DNA from: Inia geoffrensis
Lineage: Eukaryota; Chordata; Mammalia; Artiodactyla; Iniidae
Assembly (NCBI GenBank): GCA_036417435.1
Contig: CM070905.1
Location: forward strand, 68,465,092 to 68,529,091
DNA: 64,000 bases
Direction of reading: 5' to 3'
Positions 47,097-59,792 of this stretch are shown here, piece after piece. Under the pieces are notes generated by a model that was given only the letters and a program-made list of their open reading frames with translations, made no database searches and had not been told where the DNA came from. Numbering within the stretch: position 1 is the first letter of the stretch; the number at the start of each line of letters is the position of its first letter. The position numbers were made by a program, and so were the translations under genes.

Positions 47097-48695
47097 AACC
47101 AATTCATATCTGAATGATTCTAACTAATGTCCTTTCACATATGTATAAGGGATTATTGCCTAGCATTGTACTGTATCTACTGATCATATGGCTATAGATC
47201 CTATATTAAAGTTCCTGAAAAGAATCTGGATCTTATACATGTATAAATTAAAATGCAGTGAAGGTCATGACACAATACCTTGTTCCTCATAACTAGTTCT
47301 GTAAATACGTGATTCTAAATAAAAGGAAAAGTAAAACACAAACAGACAACTTATAATTATTCTCTGCTTTATAAAAGCCATATGAATGGCACCTACAGTG
47401 CTATAGTTCGTAAGAGGAAAACTTTTAAATATGACATTGTACTCATGTTCTTAATTCACATGACATTTCCTTGGTTGATGTATAATGTTCCTCCTATGCT
47501 TTCCCAGGGTACCTTGTAATTGTCACATCTTATTTTCTGTAATGAATGGCTGTCATATTTGCCTACTTGGTATTCATAGGCTGCCCTCTCTTTACCGGTG
47601 ACACACCAATTTCCTTAAAGAACCCGCATTGCTCCTACTCTCAGACTGTGTTGTTCCAGAAGCCCTCCCTATTCCGCAGCTACAGGAATAACAGTATAAT
47701 CGAGGCCCAGACAATCTCTCTCCTGGCGATGAGAAAGTGAGCTGAGACACCATCTAGCATCATCAGCTCTAGGATTTCCCTGAACAATTAGAAACAATGA
47801 CAGCTCTTTCTGCCAGATTTGTAACCCAGGAAAGTATTCATCAATCACTGCTCGAGTCATCGTGCTACCAGAAGAAGAGACAAGGATGCTTTTGGAGAGA
47901 AAAATCAGAGCTGACAGATGTAGGCACATTCCTGAGGGCATGAAGCTATGCCCAAAGCTCTAACGGTCCTGTAATTTTTCAGTTAATTAGGTAAATTCTC
48001 TCTCTTTCTTTCATTCTCTTTTGTAGTAGACAAATAGAGTTTAGTTTCTCTGTAACTGCAGGAGTTTTACCTCACAGATCATATAATTGCCTGTTCTCTC
48101 CTCTGTATCACCCACTATATTATGTCTCTTGAGAACAGAGATGATGCCTTGTTAACCATTTTATGTTCAGTTTCTATCATAGTGTCAACTCTAATAATTA
48201 AAAAAGAACAAATGAATAAGCATTCATTTTTATAGTTATAATACTATTTTATAGTTATAATATATTTTATAGTTATACTAGTTATTATTAATTTAAAATA
48301 ATTGATAATTTTGTCTATAATCCTGAGTTAAACATCTGAGTTTAACCTGAGTTAAACATCTTGAATTGGCACCAAATAAATATTATTTTCCTTCTACACT
48401 GCCCCATGGGGCATTATGAACAACTGAATTATCAGATTAGAAAAATAGTTATCAACTATGGTGTCAAATCACACTGATGAGGTAAGCTCAGTATTGATGT
48501 GTATTAGAAATGAGATAAGTGACATGGAAAGGGATGGTGTTGAAAGTCCTGGAAATGCCTCATAACACACATCCTCTCATCTCTGCCACAGAGCTCCTGA
48601 ATTCCAGAATTATATTATCCAAAAAATATGGTAAGAAACATTTGGGTATTACTGCTTTAGAGAATCTTCTTAGAACAATAGTCCTTTTTTGGTTT
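47097..48695. other. Unassigned stretch with a more complex block
   Basis: No gene recognised. The block at 47540-47950 is less AT-rich than its surroundings and free of simple repeats, but has no long open frame with a known domain and no repeat name I can give. Confidence 0.45.
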
Positions 48696-48699
48696 TGGT

Positions 48700-49080
48700 T
48701 TTGCTTATGAAATATTTCACAGTATGAAAAACATGCCCTCAAACTAGCTTCAGTAATTGTAGTATTTTGTCATATTTGTTTATCTGTCATTTATCTGTGT
48801 ATTTACGTATTTTGGTGTTACTTTATAGTAAGTTATAGACATAATGACACCTCACCTATACATTCTTCATCATGCAACTCCTAGGAGTAAGGATAATGAC
48901 AATGTCACAATTCCACTATGACACCTAAAATAACTGACAATTCATATCTAGTATCTAAACCATATTCAAATATCCCCATTTGTCACAAAAATGCCCTTTA
49001 GAGCTTCCTTTTTTAAACAAGATTCATGCATTGCAAATGGTTATTCAGTCTCTTTATTGTAGACTAATGGGATTTCTGCT
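48700..49080 (-). mobile_element. Ancient L1ME-like 3'UTR, antisense
   Basis: Recognisable wording: 'atgacaatgtcacaattcca', 'aacaattcatatctagtatc'-like spacing, then 'catattcaaatatccccatt', 'gtcacaaaaatgccctttag' and 'gcattgcaaatggttattca'. Typical of old L1 3'UTR in antisense. Confidence 0.65.
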
Positions 49081-49429
49081 GAGTAACGTTTCTATGAATG
49101 AATAGATCAGATTATCCTTTCCTGAATGTTCCCCAAAATACTATTTCCAAAAAGTGTTAATGTTTACAGCACAGAAAATATTACTATGAGACAAATAAGT
49201 TCTTAAAGAAGAAGAGTTCTATACAAAAGTAATAAATAGCAATACGAAGAGGTCACACGGGTTAACAAGCTGGGGATAGCTGTAAAAAAAGATTCTGAGC
49301 TATTCAAGTCATGCATAAATACTACTAAATGTTCATCACCCTCCAATAAAACGCTGAAGAGTTCAAAAGAAATGTAGTAAGGCTGAATTTTAAGAAAAGG
49401 GAAAGAAAGATTGCAACCCTAAATGATTT

Positions 49430-49625
49430 CAAGGACAGCATAAGGACATTGAGCTGGAATCAGTAGCCAGTGAAGGAGTTTTGTACAGGATGAAGACTTG
49501 ATGAAGATAATAATTGGGGAAAAAAATGAACATAGCACAAGAGATTACAAAAACGAAGTAAAGCATGGGCATAGGCTGTTACAGCAACCCAGGTAAAAAG
49601 TGACAAGGGTAGAATGTTTGCTTTT
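49430..49625 (+). repeat. Eroded interspersed repeat, family not named
   Basis: 'gccagtgaaggagttttg', 'caggatgaagacttgatg' and 'ggctgttacagcaacccagg' follow the order of a widespread mammalian repeat that I recognise but cannot name with certainty. A later portion of what seems the same family lies at 60950-61115. Confidence 0.4.
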
Positions 49626-49714
49626 AATTCATAGGCTTCATTTTGCCAGGAAAGGCCAAGAGGCTCTTCAGAAACGGTGGAAATAACTATACTAAGATAC
49701 AGGTGTTCCAGGTC

Positions 49715-49815
49715 CTTACACAAGACATGTCACTAATTAGCTGTGTGGCCTTGTATAACTCAGCAAAAGTACCTAGACCTCAAAGCTCTCACCTAAAATC
49801 TAAGGGGGCAAAACA
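49715..49815 (+). mobile_element. MIR fragment
   Basis: 'cactaattagctgtgtggcc', 'cttgtataactcagcaaaag' and 'cctcaaagctctcacctaaaa' match the MIR core order (last-letter spacing eroded). Confidence 0.55.
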
Positions 49816-51308
49816 GATGACAACTAAGGTAACAGCTCCAAGTTCCTCTTACTTCAGGAATGAGTGTCTCTGCCATATCAAACATCCTTCATACACACTC
49901 AAAGTTCCTTAAAGTTTTCAAATGATGTGGATATAAAAGCACTTATTTTTTAATGGGAGCTAAAGAGAACTGTAGAAACAAAACTTGAGAAAGTGTTAAC
50001 TTTAATGTAGGCCAAGTTTTCTCCTAGCATCCTCTTTATAGCTATTGTGGAAAAGTGTAATAAAACTGAGAGACAAATATAGATCAGAATATCTCATAAG
50101 CAAGTCTATATAGAAATTTAAGTATTTTTACTAAATTATTTATAAATAACTGTTTATATGTAAATATTTCTTTGTATGTACAATTCAATTGTGATTTAAT
50201 TTACAACAGTATTAACTATTCACCCATAAGCACTAGGTTTCTTTCTATAAGCGAGGGGTTAATATCTGATATTTCAGGCTAAATACTAACAAAGGCCATA
50301 TTTTCAAGGCCATATCAAAAGGAGTGAGTGAAACTTCAAGTTCAACTGAAGCTAGGGCGAAGGAGTGTGTGTGAATTATATGGGATGTGTCATCATCCCC
50401 AGGAACATGGAGGTCTTATTTTACCTTCCACCCAAGTAAGAAATGTATGATTTTTGACAGCAAATATTCTAACACATCTGGGATCCTCTCATAAGTGTTC
50501 ATTAGTAAAGAATGCATAACAGTAGGCTTTTTTTTTTTTTGCCAGAAAGTATTTCATTCTTAGGTTTTAGAAAATATGTTTTACAAAATCAGCTTGAATA
50601 TATGCCTGACAAATAAAAATATATAGTAATTTACAGCCAATAATGAAGCAGAGTTTTAGGCTGTAAAAGGATAGGGAATGAGGAACATTAAAAAACAGTA
50701 AATGTAGTTCTTTCCTCAAGAAAATTCTGATATTGTTCCTTTAGATTACATGTGTGAAAGTGAGTAACAGATCCTTTACTCAGCACCCCCTGTCATATTT
50801 GAGCAATGTCAGGGTGCTGCATTAACAGGAACAACATGTCTACATAGATTTCTAATATGAAACTTCTAGGATTGTGCTTACTTTCCTGTTTTCCACTAAC
50901 TCTGGTGCACAAGCAAATCACTGTTAAGTAACTTAGGATCTTGTGTTAACTCCTTTAGATGGCTGAATTCCACTTTTTATAGTCCTTTATTTAAGTTTTT
51001 CCTAGAGAAGTGAAAGAACATATCCATACTGAAAACATGAATGACTTACTATACTTAGAAACTTGCCTAAAACTAGGAAAAATGATTCTCCAAGGCTGTA
51101 TTCAGAGATCAGTGGCAGAAGCTCCCATGTTGCCACTCTCAAAAAATGGCAATGACTATGGAACAAGACAAGTAAGCTATGGTCTGGTTTCTGACACTCT
51201 AGTGAAACCTAGTCACTCCTGACAATTCATCTCTATCCTGAGTGAGTATGTCTCATCCTGAACTGGTTTCCTCATTGTGATGCTCGGCTATGTTTAGGTT
51301 ATATAACA
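49816..51308. other. Unassigned AT-rich stretch
   Basis: No gene or confidently named repeat seen. Confidence 0.5.
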
Positions 51309-51309
51309 T

Positions 51310-51640
51310 TCTAGGGCAGCACTTGCTGTCATCTAAATATAGCACAAGACACAAAGGTGTGTCACAAAAGTTAGTTAAAACTTTGTAGTAGCCACACTAA
51401 AAAAAAGTAAAGAGAAATGGGTAAAATTAATTTTAATAACTTATGTAATTCAATATTTCCAAAATATGAACATTTCAACATGTAATTGATATGTTAAAAT
51501 ATGAATGAATACCTTTATCTTACTAAGTCTGTGAAATGTAGTGTTCATTTCATTTACGAGCAATTAGAGTAATGATATTTCACATGCTCAATAGCCACAT
51601 GTGGCCCGCAGCTACTGTATTAGACAATATAGTTCTGGAA
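51310..51640. mobile_element. MER5-like hAT-Charlie DNA transposon relic
   Basis: Non-autonomous element with 'gtagccacactaaaaaaaag', 'aattaattttaataactta', 'catttcaacatgtaattgat' and, near the right end, 'ctcaatagccacatgtggcc' followed by 'tattagacaatatagttctg'. Left 'ttctagggcagcac' and right 'tatagttctggaa' ends are roughly inverted. Long dead. Confidence 0.65.
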
Positions 51641-51867
51641 TGTTAAGGTTTCAAATGCTTTAAAAACAGTGCCAAGCAGAGTGCCATGAGCTTGAAGATT
51701 TTTAAAATGCTCTTTGATTATCATGGTATAACTAAAAGCTGGAGCTCTGGAGGCCCAGAAGAGACCTATTTGAAATATGCTGTATTTCTCACTCTCTATT
51801 AATACAATCCTTGTAAAGTTGTGTTGCTTTAAAACCAAATAGTGAGGGATAAATTAGGTGTTTGGTA

Positions 51868-52090
51868 TTAACATACACACACTACTCTATGTAAAATAGA
51901 TAACCAACAAGGACCTACTGTATAGCACAGGAAATTCTACTCAATATTTTATAACAACTTATAAGGGAAAAGAATCAGAAAAAAAGATAGATATTGATAC
52001 ATATGTATGTATAACCGAATCACTTTGCCATACACCTGAAACTAAAACAACATTTTAAATCAACTATACTTCTATTAAAAAAAAAAAAAT
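51868..52090 (+). mobile_element. L1 3'UTR fragment, sense
   Basis: Typical artiodactyl L1 end: 'aaaatagataaccaacaagg', 'ctactgtatagcacaggaaa', 'ccgaatcactttgccataca', 'atcaactatacttctattaa' and an A tail. A severely 5'-truncated insertion. Confidence 0.85.
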
Positions 52091-52427
52091 AGTAAGGGCA
52101 ATTTTAATAATATTTAAGTTGTTCTGTGTTTAACGGTAAAGAATTATAACTAAGAGTTATATAGTAAGAACAGTACATACTTTTAAATATTGGCTCTTCT
52201 AAAACAAAATCCATGCTTCTCATAAAGTTTTTATTATTCAGATACGAAGTCCTTTTAATAGTTTTTCTTATTTATTCTATATTTATAAAAGTGGAAATGG
52301 AGAATGAATAAATCCTATCCACTCTGAATGAAATAATATTCAAATCAGCTATGTAATTTAAAACAGCCTAAAATCACCATTTTCTAATTTGATCATTTTC
52401 ATCCCATCACTTAAAGTTTCTAAAACT
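52091..52427. other. Unassigned AT-rich stretch
   Basis: No gene or recognisable repeat seen. Confidence 0.5.
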
Positions 52428-52620
52428 GGGGCTTCACTGTTGTGGCCTCTCCCGTTGCGGAGCACAGGCGGAGCACAGGCTCCGGACGCGCAGGCCCAGC
52501 GGCCACGGCTCACGGGCCCAGCCGCTCCGCGGCATGTGGGATCTTCCCAGACCAGGGCACGAACCCGTGTCCCCTGCATCGGCAGGCAGACTCTCAACCA
52601 CTGCGCCACCAGGGAAGCCC
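52428..52620 (-). mobile_element. CHR-2-like SINE lacking its A tail
   Basis: Reverse-oriented body from 'ggggcttcactgttgtggcc' to 'ccaccagggaagcccc'. The T run and the 'gcggtacgcgggcc' segment expected on the left are absent. It contains a small tandem duplication, 'cggagcacagg' repeated at about 52457-52478. No convincing target-site duplication. Confidence 0.88.
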
Positions 52621-52621
52621 C

Positions 52622-53160
52622 ACTGTTTTTTATTGCGGTAAAATACACATAACATAAAATTTACTGCTGTAACCATTTTTAAGTGTATAGTTCTGTGAAT
52701 TAAGTATACTCACATTGTTCTGCAAGCATCACCAGCATCCATCTCCAGAACTTTTTCATTCCTCCCCCAAGGACATGACATGTTCTACCCATTAAACATG
52801 AACTCTCCATTCCCTTCTCCTCCCAGCCCCTGGAAATTATCATTCTACTCTCTGTTCCTAGGACTTCGACTACTCTATGTACCTCATATAAGTGGAAACA
52901 TACAAGAGATGTCTCTGAGACTGACGTGTTTCACTCAGCATAAGGTCTTCAAGGTGCGTCCAAGTGATAGCAGGTGTCAGAACTTCCTTCTTTTTAAGGC
53001 TAATATTTCTTTCTATATACAAAACACATTTTGTTTATATATGCATCATTTGATGGACACCTGGGTTGCTTCTACCTTTTAGTTTTGTGAAAAATGCTGC
53101 TATGAACTTGAGTGCACAAATATCTGAGTCCTGGGCTTTTACTTCTATTACCTGTCCTAA
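52622..53160 (-). mobile_element. Ancient L1M 3' end, antisense
   Basis: Classic wording: 'attgcggtaaaatacacata', 'catctccagaactttttcat', 'cccattaaacatgaactctc', 'tacctcatataagtggaaac', 'gatggacacctgggttgctt' and 'aatgctgctatgaac'. Spans the 3'UTR and the end of ORF2. Confidence 0.8.
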
Positions 53161-53237
53161 GTTTGTGGACCACTTATTTCCTATTTTTCTTTCATTAAGG
53201 TGGTGGCAGATATTTCTTTCACTTTAAAATAAGATAA

Positions 53238-53361
53238 GGGACTTCCCTGGCACTCCAGTGGTTAGGACTCCGCGCTTCCACTGCAGGGGCACGGGTTCCA
53301 TCCCTGGTCGGGGAACTAAGATCCTGCAAGCCGCATGGAGGAGCCAAAAAAAAAAAAAAGT
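53238..53361 (+). mobile_element. Short tRNA-derived SINE (Bov-tA/CHR relative)
   Basis: 'gggacttccctggcactcca', 'ggttaggactccgcgcttcc', B-box-like 'gggttccatccctgg', 'ggggaactaagatcctgcaa' and an A tail. Shorter than the other copies and a distinct subfamily. A clear target-site duplication is hidden by A/T-rich flanks. Confidence 0.85.
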
Positions 53362-56222
53362 AGTAAAAAAAAAAATAAAATAAAATCTCTCCTCTTTGTG
53401 CTGGTAATATATACTGTATTTTTCCTAACAGAACAGATAAATTTATTCCCCTGAAAACTTAAATTCTGTCTGCCCCTTATTCCCTAGTTTTTATTCTACT
53501 ATATTCTTTTAAGGTCACCATGCTTTAATATTAAGTCACTGCACATGTAGAAATATTAGCATAATGAATTTTGAAAATTAAAAATATCAGCAGAATACTC
53601 TCACCTACAGCTTCCTGGTTCCCAGAGAAATTATCCCAGTTTCACATTGTGGTTGGAATTGATCTTGTCACATACGCTAGGCTTCAGTCTTTCAACTCTC
53701 TTCACTCTATTAGTTCTCTCAGCTCCCATATGTGAACTATTCTTGGTATTAAAAACTCATTTTTAAAGCAATATAACTTCAACAACTAAAATACCATGTG
53801 TGCTTGCTTAGGTTATATTTAGCCTCTTGTGAAATTGCACCTTAGCAATTTTGCAGCATCAGTAAGCGCTTCTCCTATCACCCGTTCCTTTTTATCCCCA
53901 ATCCACAACTCAGATTCGATTGTAACCTCTTCCCCTCTAGTAAATACAGCTCTGAGGACGTATGATCCAAACCTTGGAGAAAAATTAACACAGTCATGTA
54001 CCAAGTATGATCCAAAAAGAAGAAAACAAAGCTCATGAAATCTTGAGAACTGATGCTCAAAGCAAAAGCAGACTGTTCTCTTACTTTGGCGATGCCATAT
54101 TTCAAGTGTTCAAAGACTTGTGAGAAGCATATGATAATCTTATTAATAACCAGAACTATTCCAAGGGCCCTGACTTCCTGAATTGCTAACACATTCAGTA
54201 TTCCTTACTTCCAGCTATTTCTTTTAGCAAGCCTTCGTAGGAGAGGAAGGGAAATACAGATGAGCAGATGTAAATAAGGCAACATTTAATTTTTGCCTCA
54301 ACTGCAAAAGAAAACTAATCTCATACTTAGTACACCTATCAGGCATATTTCCTCAACTTTCCCAGCCAGGATTGCTCTTGGGAACATCAAGCTACCACAT
54401 AAATGAAAAGCAGTGAGAGAGAGAGAGATGACATGAAAAAAATATAGGGATACATGTATTGTAGCCACTTTGAGCCAGGATTTTTATTATTGTGGATGAA
54501 GATACTCTCGACAGCAAAAATTTCTTCAAGTAATACTATTTTGATTAATAAAGGACTAACTGATTTCAAGATCACAAAATCTTATATAAACGTTTGGGTA
54601 TTGGTCTCTTGCATTCATTTATGAATTGAACTGTGGTTGGGTTTAGAATTTTGGAGTCATTTTCCACTCAACATTTAACTAATGTAACTTTATTTTCTTC
54701 TGAAAATTGGTTAAGAGAGAAATCTGAAACTAGATCAAATGTCCTTACTTAGAAATCACCTGCTTAAGTACTTATAAATGTTTTCTTTATCCTTCAAATT
54801 TAAAAATATTATGAGAGTATTCTAGGTAAATGTTTCTTTTCATTAATCCTATTAACCGCTTTGGTCAGTAGACTTATGTCCTTCGTCAGCGCAGAAAGGC
54901 ATATTCTAATACATAATTAATTAATGTTTATGATCAATTTCTTCTGCTCTTTTATTCTGGCATTTCAATTACATACAGTATTTTATAATTTCTCTAGTCT
55001 TCATATTTACTATTTTCCTGGTGTTCTACATTATTTAAAATAAAACATTATGAATTACACATGAAATATTATGAACTACAAATAAATACAAAGGGTTATG
55101 ATCAGAAAATGGAGGAATGAGGAAGGAGGGGATCCATTTTTGTTTGTTTGCTTCTTTGTTGCTTTCTTGTTTACATCTTGATTGCTGCTGCCTATCTGAC
55201 TAGGGCTGCTGATTGTCACTCACTGCAGGGCCGGCATGCAGGGCCCACAGTTTCCTGTGCAGGTATGAAATCATCATTCAGGGCCTCCCACTGCACATTC
55301 TTCTGACACTGGAAACCTGCCTCCAGCTCATCCTCTCCTCCCACCCTAAGCTAGTCAAGTTCCTCTTCCAAGGTCCCCTTACCAGGAGGTCTCCCTGTGG
55401 GGTACGGCACTTCTAAGATAATTCAAGCCTGGCCAGCTTTCACTAAATCCATTTAACCAAAGGGAAACTCACACGTCCCTGCCATGCCAAAAGATGAGGT
55501 ATAGGTTGTCCCTAGTCTGCCTCATTTCTTCCAGCCACTCGTTTCACATGATTATTTTTCCTCTTGCATAGGCAGGTGCCTGGCACATGAACAAACCTGC
55601 CTAAGACAGGATCCTAACAGAGAGAAGCATATCTTAATCTCTTCTTCCACCATTCTGATCTCTAGGAGTGGTTCTCTTGGACACCCAATCCCCTGGCTTT
55701 AATCTTGGAGGTCGAAGGACTTCAAATCACAGAACTACCCACCAGCTAGGCTCAACACTCTTTCCTCCTCTCCTTCCATCAACAGCAACAAAAAGGAGTC
55801 ATGAGATCACAGACTGTGTACAATCATGAAAATAAAGGAAGCAGTTGGGAAAATATTGTGAGAGACAAATCCCTGGACCAGACTTATTGGACACCAGAAA
55901 ATGGATAAAATATAACCTTGGGTTAAACTGAAGAAGAAAGGTGCAGATTTTAAATATAAAAGGCTTATACTGCAGGCTGTTATACTTTTACTGTCTATCT
56001 GTAGAGAATAGCAAGAGTCCCTCTGCATGCTTATTAGGCATTATCTTTATGTTCCTTTTCATTTCCCACCAGCTTGCCATTTTGCCCCAAGCTTTTCTGA
56101 TTTCTTAACCATGTTGATGGTTGGAAGTTACTGAACCTATCATTGATGACTGTTTTTTGGTGTCCATTTGTTCTAAGGCAGAAGGAATGGTGAGTACTAG
56201 TCAGAATAGCAAGTGAAAAAAC
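53362..56222. other. Unassigned stretch
   Basis: No gene recognised. A GA dinucleotide run lies at 54413-54427. A less AT-rich block is at 55195-55480; it has no known domain or repeat match I can give. Confidence 0.45.
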
Positions 56223-56224
56223 AG

Positions 56225-56410
56225 GATGGGCTATGTAATCAGACAGACCCAAGTTCCATTTCTGACTACGTGGCAAAGCATGCCACCTCTCTAAACCTTA
56301 ATCTTTGTCTGGAAAACAGTATAAATAATATCTCCTAGGTTTAATGTAAGGATTAAATAAAATAGTGCAAGCCAAGTACATAGCACACTGTTTTACATAT
56401 GGATGTATGG
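56225..56410 (+). mobile_element. MIR SINE, eroded
   Basis: 'gacccaagttccatttctga', 'ccacctctctaaaccttaat', 'gtctggaaaacagtataaat', 'aatgtaaggattaaataaaa' and 'gtacatagcaca' follow the full MIR core order. Confidence 0.75.
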
Positions 56411-59025
56411 TATTATAGGATGATACCTACATTCTCTGTGAATGCTTTTATTGTAACAGCAAAGACAAACACACAAACAAAAAAGAAACCTCTGAACCAA
56501 CACTGCTTATAATAATAATGTTTGCAAAAAACAAACAAGAAACCTCTGAGCCAAAAATGCCCTCTAGGTAACCTGAGATATTTATGCGAATATCATTCAG
56601 GGATGAACTCCTGATGAGAAGTATGACTTTATGTTCTACGCTGCTGATGGGACACACTTAATACAGAAAAGCTCATGGACTACTGACACAGTTTTCTGTC
56701 TGTAATGTGCTCCATTTCATATTATGCATCAATATTTGCCTTTTTATTCTCATTTCAAATCCTTGCTAAAGTTCAGACCTAATTCCAATTTTTTCAGATT
56801 TCAAGAAATACCTAAGGGCTAAGAGTATTATGAAGTTCATCTCCAAGTTACTTTAATTTGATTATAATCTCTCTCAGGGATGGAGACCTTCGGTTCTGAG
56901 GATATTGGTTTACAGCTGTATCTACCACACACACATATGTAAGACTAAATGCCACTGAGATGCTTTAAGTCATTTGTCCCACTAAGAATGCATCTCATAG
57001 TCTAGTAAATGTTGCAAGTTTTAATTTGTCAGTCATAATATATGTCTAGCTACATTAGAATAACAATTTAATTACAAAAAGCACAGGTACAATATTTGAC
57101 TTTAGTTAAAAAAACATGAAATCTAGTCAGATATTATTACTATATTTTTAAAATGCCAAACAACCAAATATAAGTAAAAACATAAAAGATTCTAAGGGAT
57201 TAACTACAACAAAAATGATCAAGGAGAAATTAGTAATAAAAAAAAACTGAGCAAATACTAGATTTTGGTTTGCAAAGTTTTAAAAGAATTTTCTTTTTTG
57301 AGGTGTCTAATATCTATGCTTGTACAATAATATACTGATTTTAGAATTTGAATCAGAAGTAGATATGTTAATTAACATACTTTTTTTCCTTTTTACTAGG
57401 GAAATGCATGTTTTCATCTATAATAAGCACAAATGACACAATGTTTAGATTATATTGTCAAAACCAATTGTCTACTTAGTGTCTATTCCCATATCCCTGC
57501 CACAGATATTGACAATAATGATACAGTACAAAGTAAAGTCTATTTTTAATCAATTCCCAGTAAAATGTAATAATACAAATGTACATGGGCATGCAGAAGC
57601 ACACAGATTATGGCATGATGCTGATAGCAAGAATCAATTCTGGTAACAATAACAATAAAAAAAAATCAGTAGGCGTCACACGTATCTGCCAAGTCTAATT
57701 CTGAATTGCTCGACTATGTGCTAATATAAAAGAAAGCAACCCAGATACCAACTGGGAAAAACTCCAGATTTTCTCTTGGGTATACAAATCATGACTTCTG
57801 CTAGGAAACTGCGATAATACCAATGTTCCAGAAGATCAGAACATGAATTCTTAAGAGCCTGAAACCTCTATAGGCTTACTGAAGGGCAGCCCTTAACAAC
57901 TAAACACATTTGTTTCAAAAATATCAAGGGAAATTGGGCCATTGTCACAATCCTCCTACAAGGGACTGTTGAAAGTTATTTTCCAGAAATAAAAATAAAA
58001 TGGCTAAATCAGGGGTGGTCCAATTTCTATTCTTTATTAATTCTGCCCCCTCTAACTCATGCAGTTCTAGAATCTTGAACCAGCAGGCTATGATGAGAAT
58101 GCCAACCAACGTACATCAAAGGAGAGCAATAAAGAGACAGACGGGGTGGCCTCCTATGCTCCCCAGCAGTGTGGAGAAACTTAGCCTATTAGAACCCTGC
58201 AGGTGCCCCCTTCCATTCTGCCTCCTGCCCTCTTGCCACTGTGTTGGAAAACTTCTGGGTAAGGCTGTGGGTAGAGAATGTGAAGAAAGGAATTATAAAA
58301 TAGCTGCAACATGAGGGAAACAGAAGCAGAGGCAATGGCTGTCTGGTGAAGAAAAAGAACTAAAGAATCCAATTGTCTCCAGTCCAATTATTATGTCAGT
58401 CAGGATTCTAAATCCAACTTTTAGTTGTCAAGTGGAAGTTTCCACTTTGCAAGCGAGGAGAAGGAAATGATGATAAAGACAACAGCATGTAAATATTGTT
58501 GAAACAATATTTGGACTACTGTATGCTCAAAATCTATGTATTAGGGATGGCACTATTTGAGGCACAGAGAAAATAACTATAGATGATGGTACTGTAATGA
58601 TGTGCAGAAACAAAAAGTCAGACATATGGGCCTATTACAAAAACAGGCATAGTTCTACTGCAGTTTAAAAATGAATATAATGTAGCAAATATTTAATTAT
58701 TCATTAAAAGAACTGATTACATCTAATCATTAGGATATTTGCTCTTTCCTTTATTCTACTCCTCTGTCCACTTTTCTCTTCCTTTTGGTTTCCCTTATTC
58801 CATTCCCTACCATTTCCAGATGCAAATGATTCATTCACTTTCCATATTTGATTTCTTTTGACCAATATCTTCCATTTTTGTAATACATACAGAGTACCTA
58901 GTGTATGATACAAAAGGGGGATGAATGGACATAGAGGCATTGACTTCCAGTTATACGTATTCTATGTTGATAAACTAATTGGTTTATTGACCAATAACAA
59001 TAAGTGGTAAAAATTATACTTACTA
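56411..59025. other. Unassigned AT-rich stretch
   Basis: No gene or confidently named repeat seen. The block at 58020-58300 is more complex in composition but carries nothing recognisable. Confidence 0.45.
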
Positions 59026-59029
59026 GCCC

Positions 59030-59200
59030 TATGTCCCTATGACATATATACTATAATTATCTACATTTTACAGATGAGGAAACTGAGGTACAGAAATGAA
59101 GCAATTTGCCCAAAGCTGCTTAGTTTGTAAATCAAAATTCAAACCTAAGCAGTATAATTCTAAGACCACATTCTTAACCACTATATCATATGCCTTAAGA
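59030..59200 (+). mobile_element. MIR SINE, eroded
   Basis: 'cattttacagatgaggaaac', 'tgaggtacagaaatgaagca', 'atttgcccaaagctgcttag', 'aaaattcaaacctaagcagt' and 'cattcttaaccactatatca' match the MIR 3' half in order. Confidence 0.85.
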
Positions 59201-59681
59201 GTTTAAAAAAAAAAAAAAGTACATAAACATTAGGTTAAGTCATTACATGAAGAGTGAAATGAATGGTATAACCAATATATGTAATAAATTCTGAAAAGAC
59301 AGAGATTAGGACAGGTTGAAATATTCAGCGAGAAATCCCTCCTCCCTCACCTGATGTAATGTTTGGAGATCTTGTGAGCAGGAGAGAAAGGGAGAAAAAG
59401 AAGAGAAGAAATAGAAGGTAGGAAGAAGAGAGGAAGAAGTTACCAAATTTTTTTCCACCCTTTCATCACACTGCCCTATGCCAGTTCATTATAGAAATTA
59501 CCTAGTAGCCTTCAATCATCCATCCTCTAATGATTCTCTATGCTTTAGGGCATGCTTGGTCACCTTCTATATAAACAACAGAGATTCTGGATCAACAAAA
59601 AACCTTTTAAACCCAGTTTAAATTTGCCCTGTTTTTATACACCATCCAGAAAATCCTACCCCTTTAGTATAATAATATGCA
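59201..59681. other. Unassigned stretch
   Basis: Starts with an A run (59205-59218). A purine-rich patch lies at 59380-59440. No gene seen. Confidence 0.5.
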
Positions 59682-59695
59682 GGCAATCTTGTATT

Positions 59696-59778
59696 TTTTT
59701 TTAATTTTAGGATTTTATTTATTTTATATACAGCAGGTTCTTATTAGTTATCCATTTTATATATATTAGTGTATACAT
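59696..59778 (-). mobile_element. Tiny truncated L1 insertion
   Basis: About 83 bp of antisense L1 3'UTR ('tatacagcaggttcttatta', 'tagttatccattttatatat') with a T run on the left. Flanked by a perfect 14-bp target-site duplication 'ggcaatcttgtatt' at 59682-59695 and 59779-59792. Confidence 0.9.
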
Positions 59779-59792
59779 GGCAATCTTGTATT

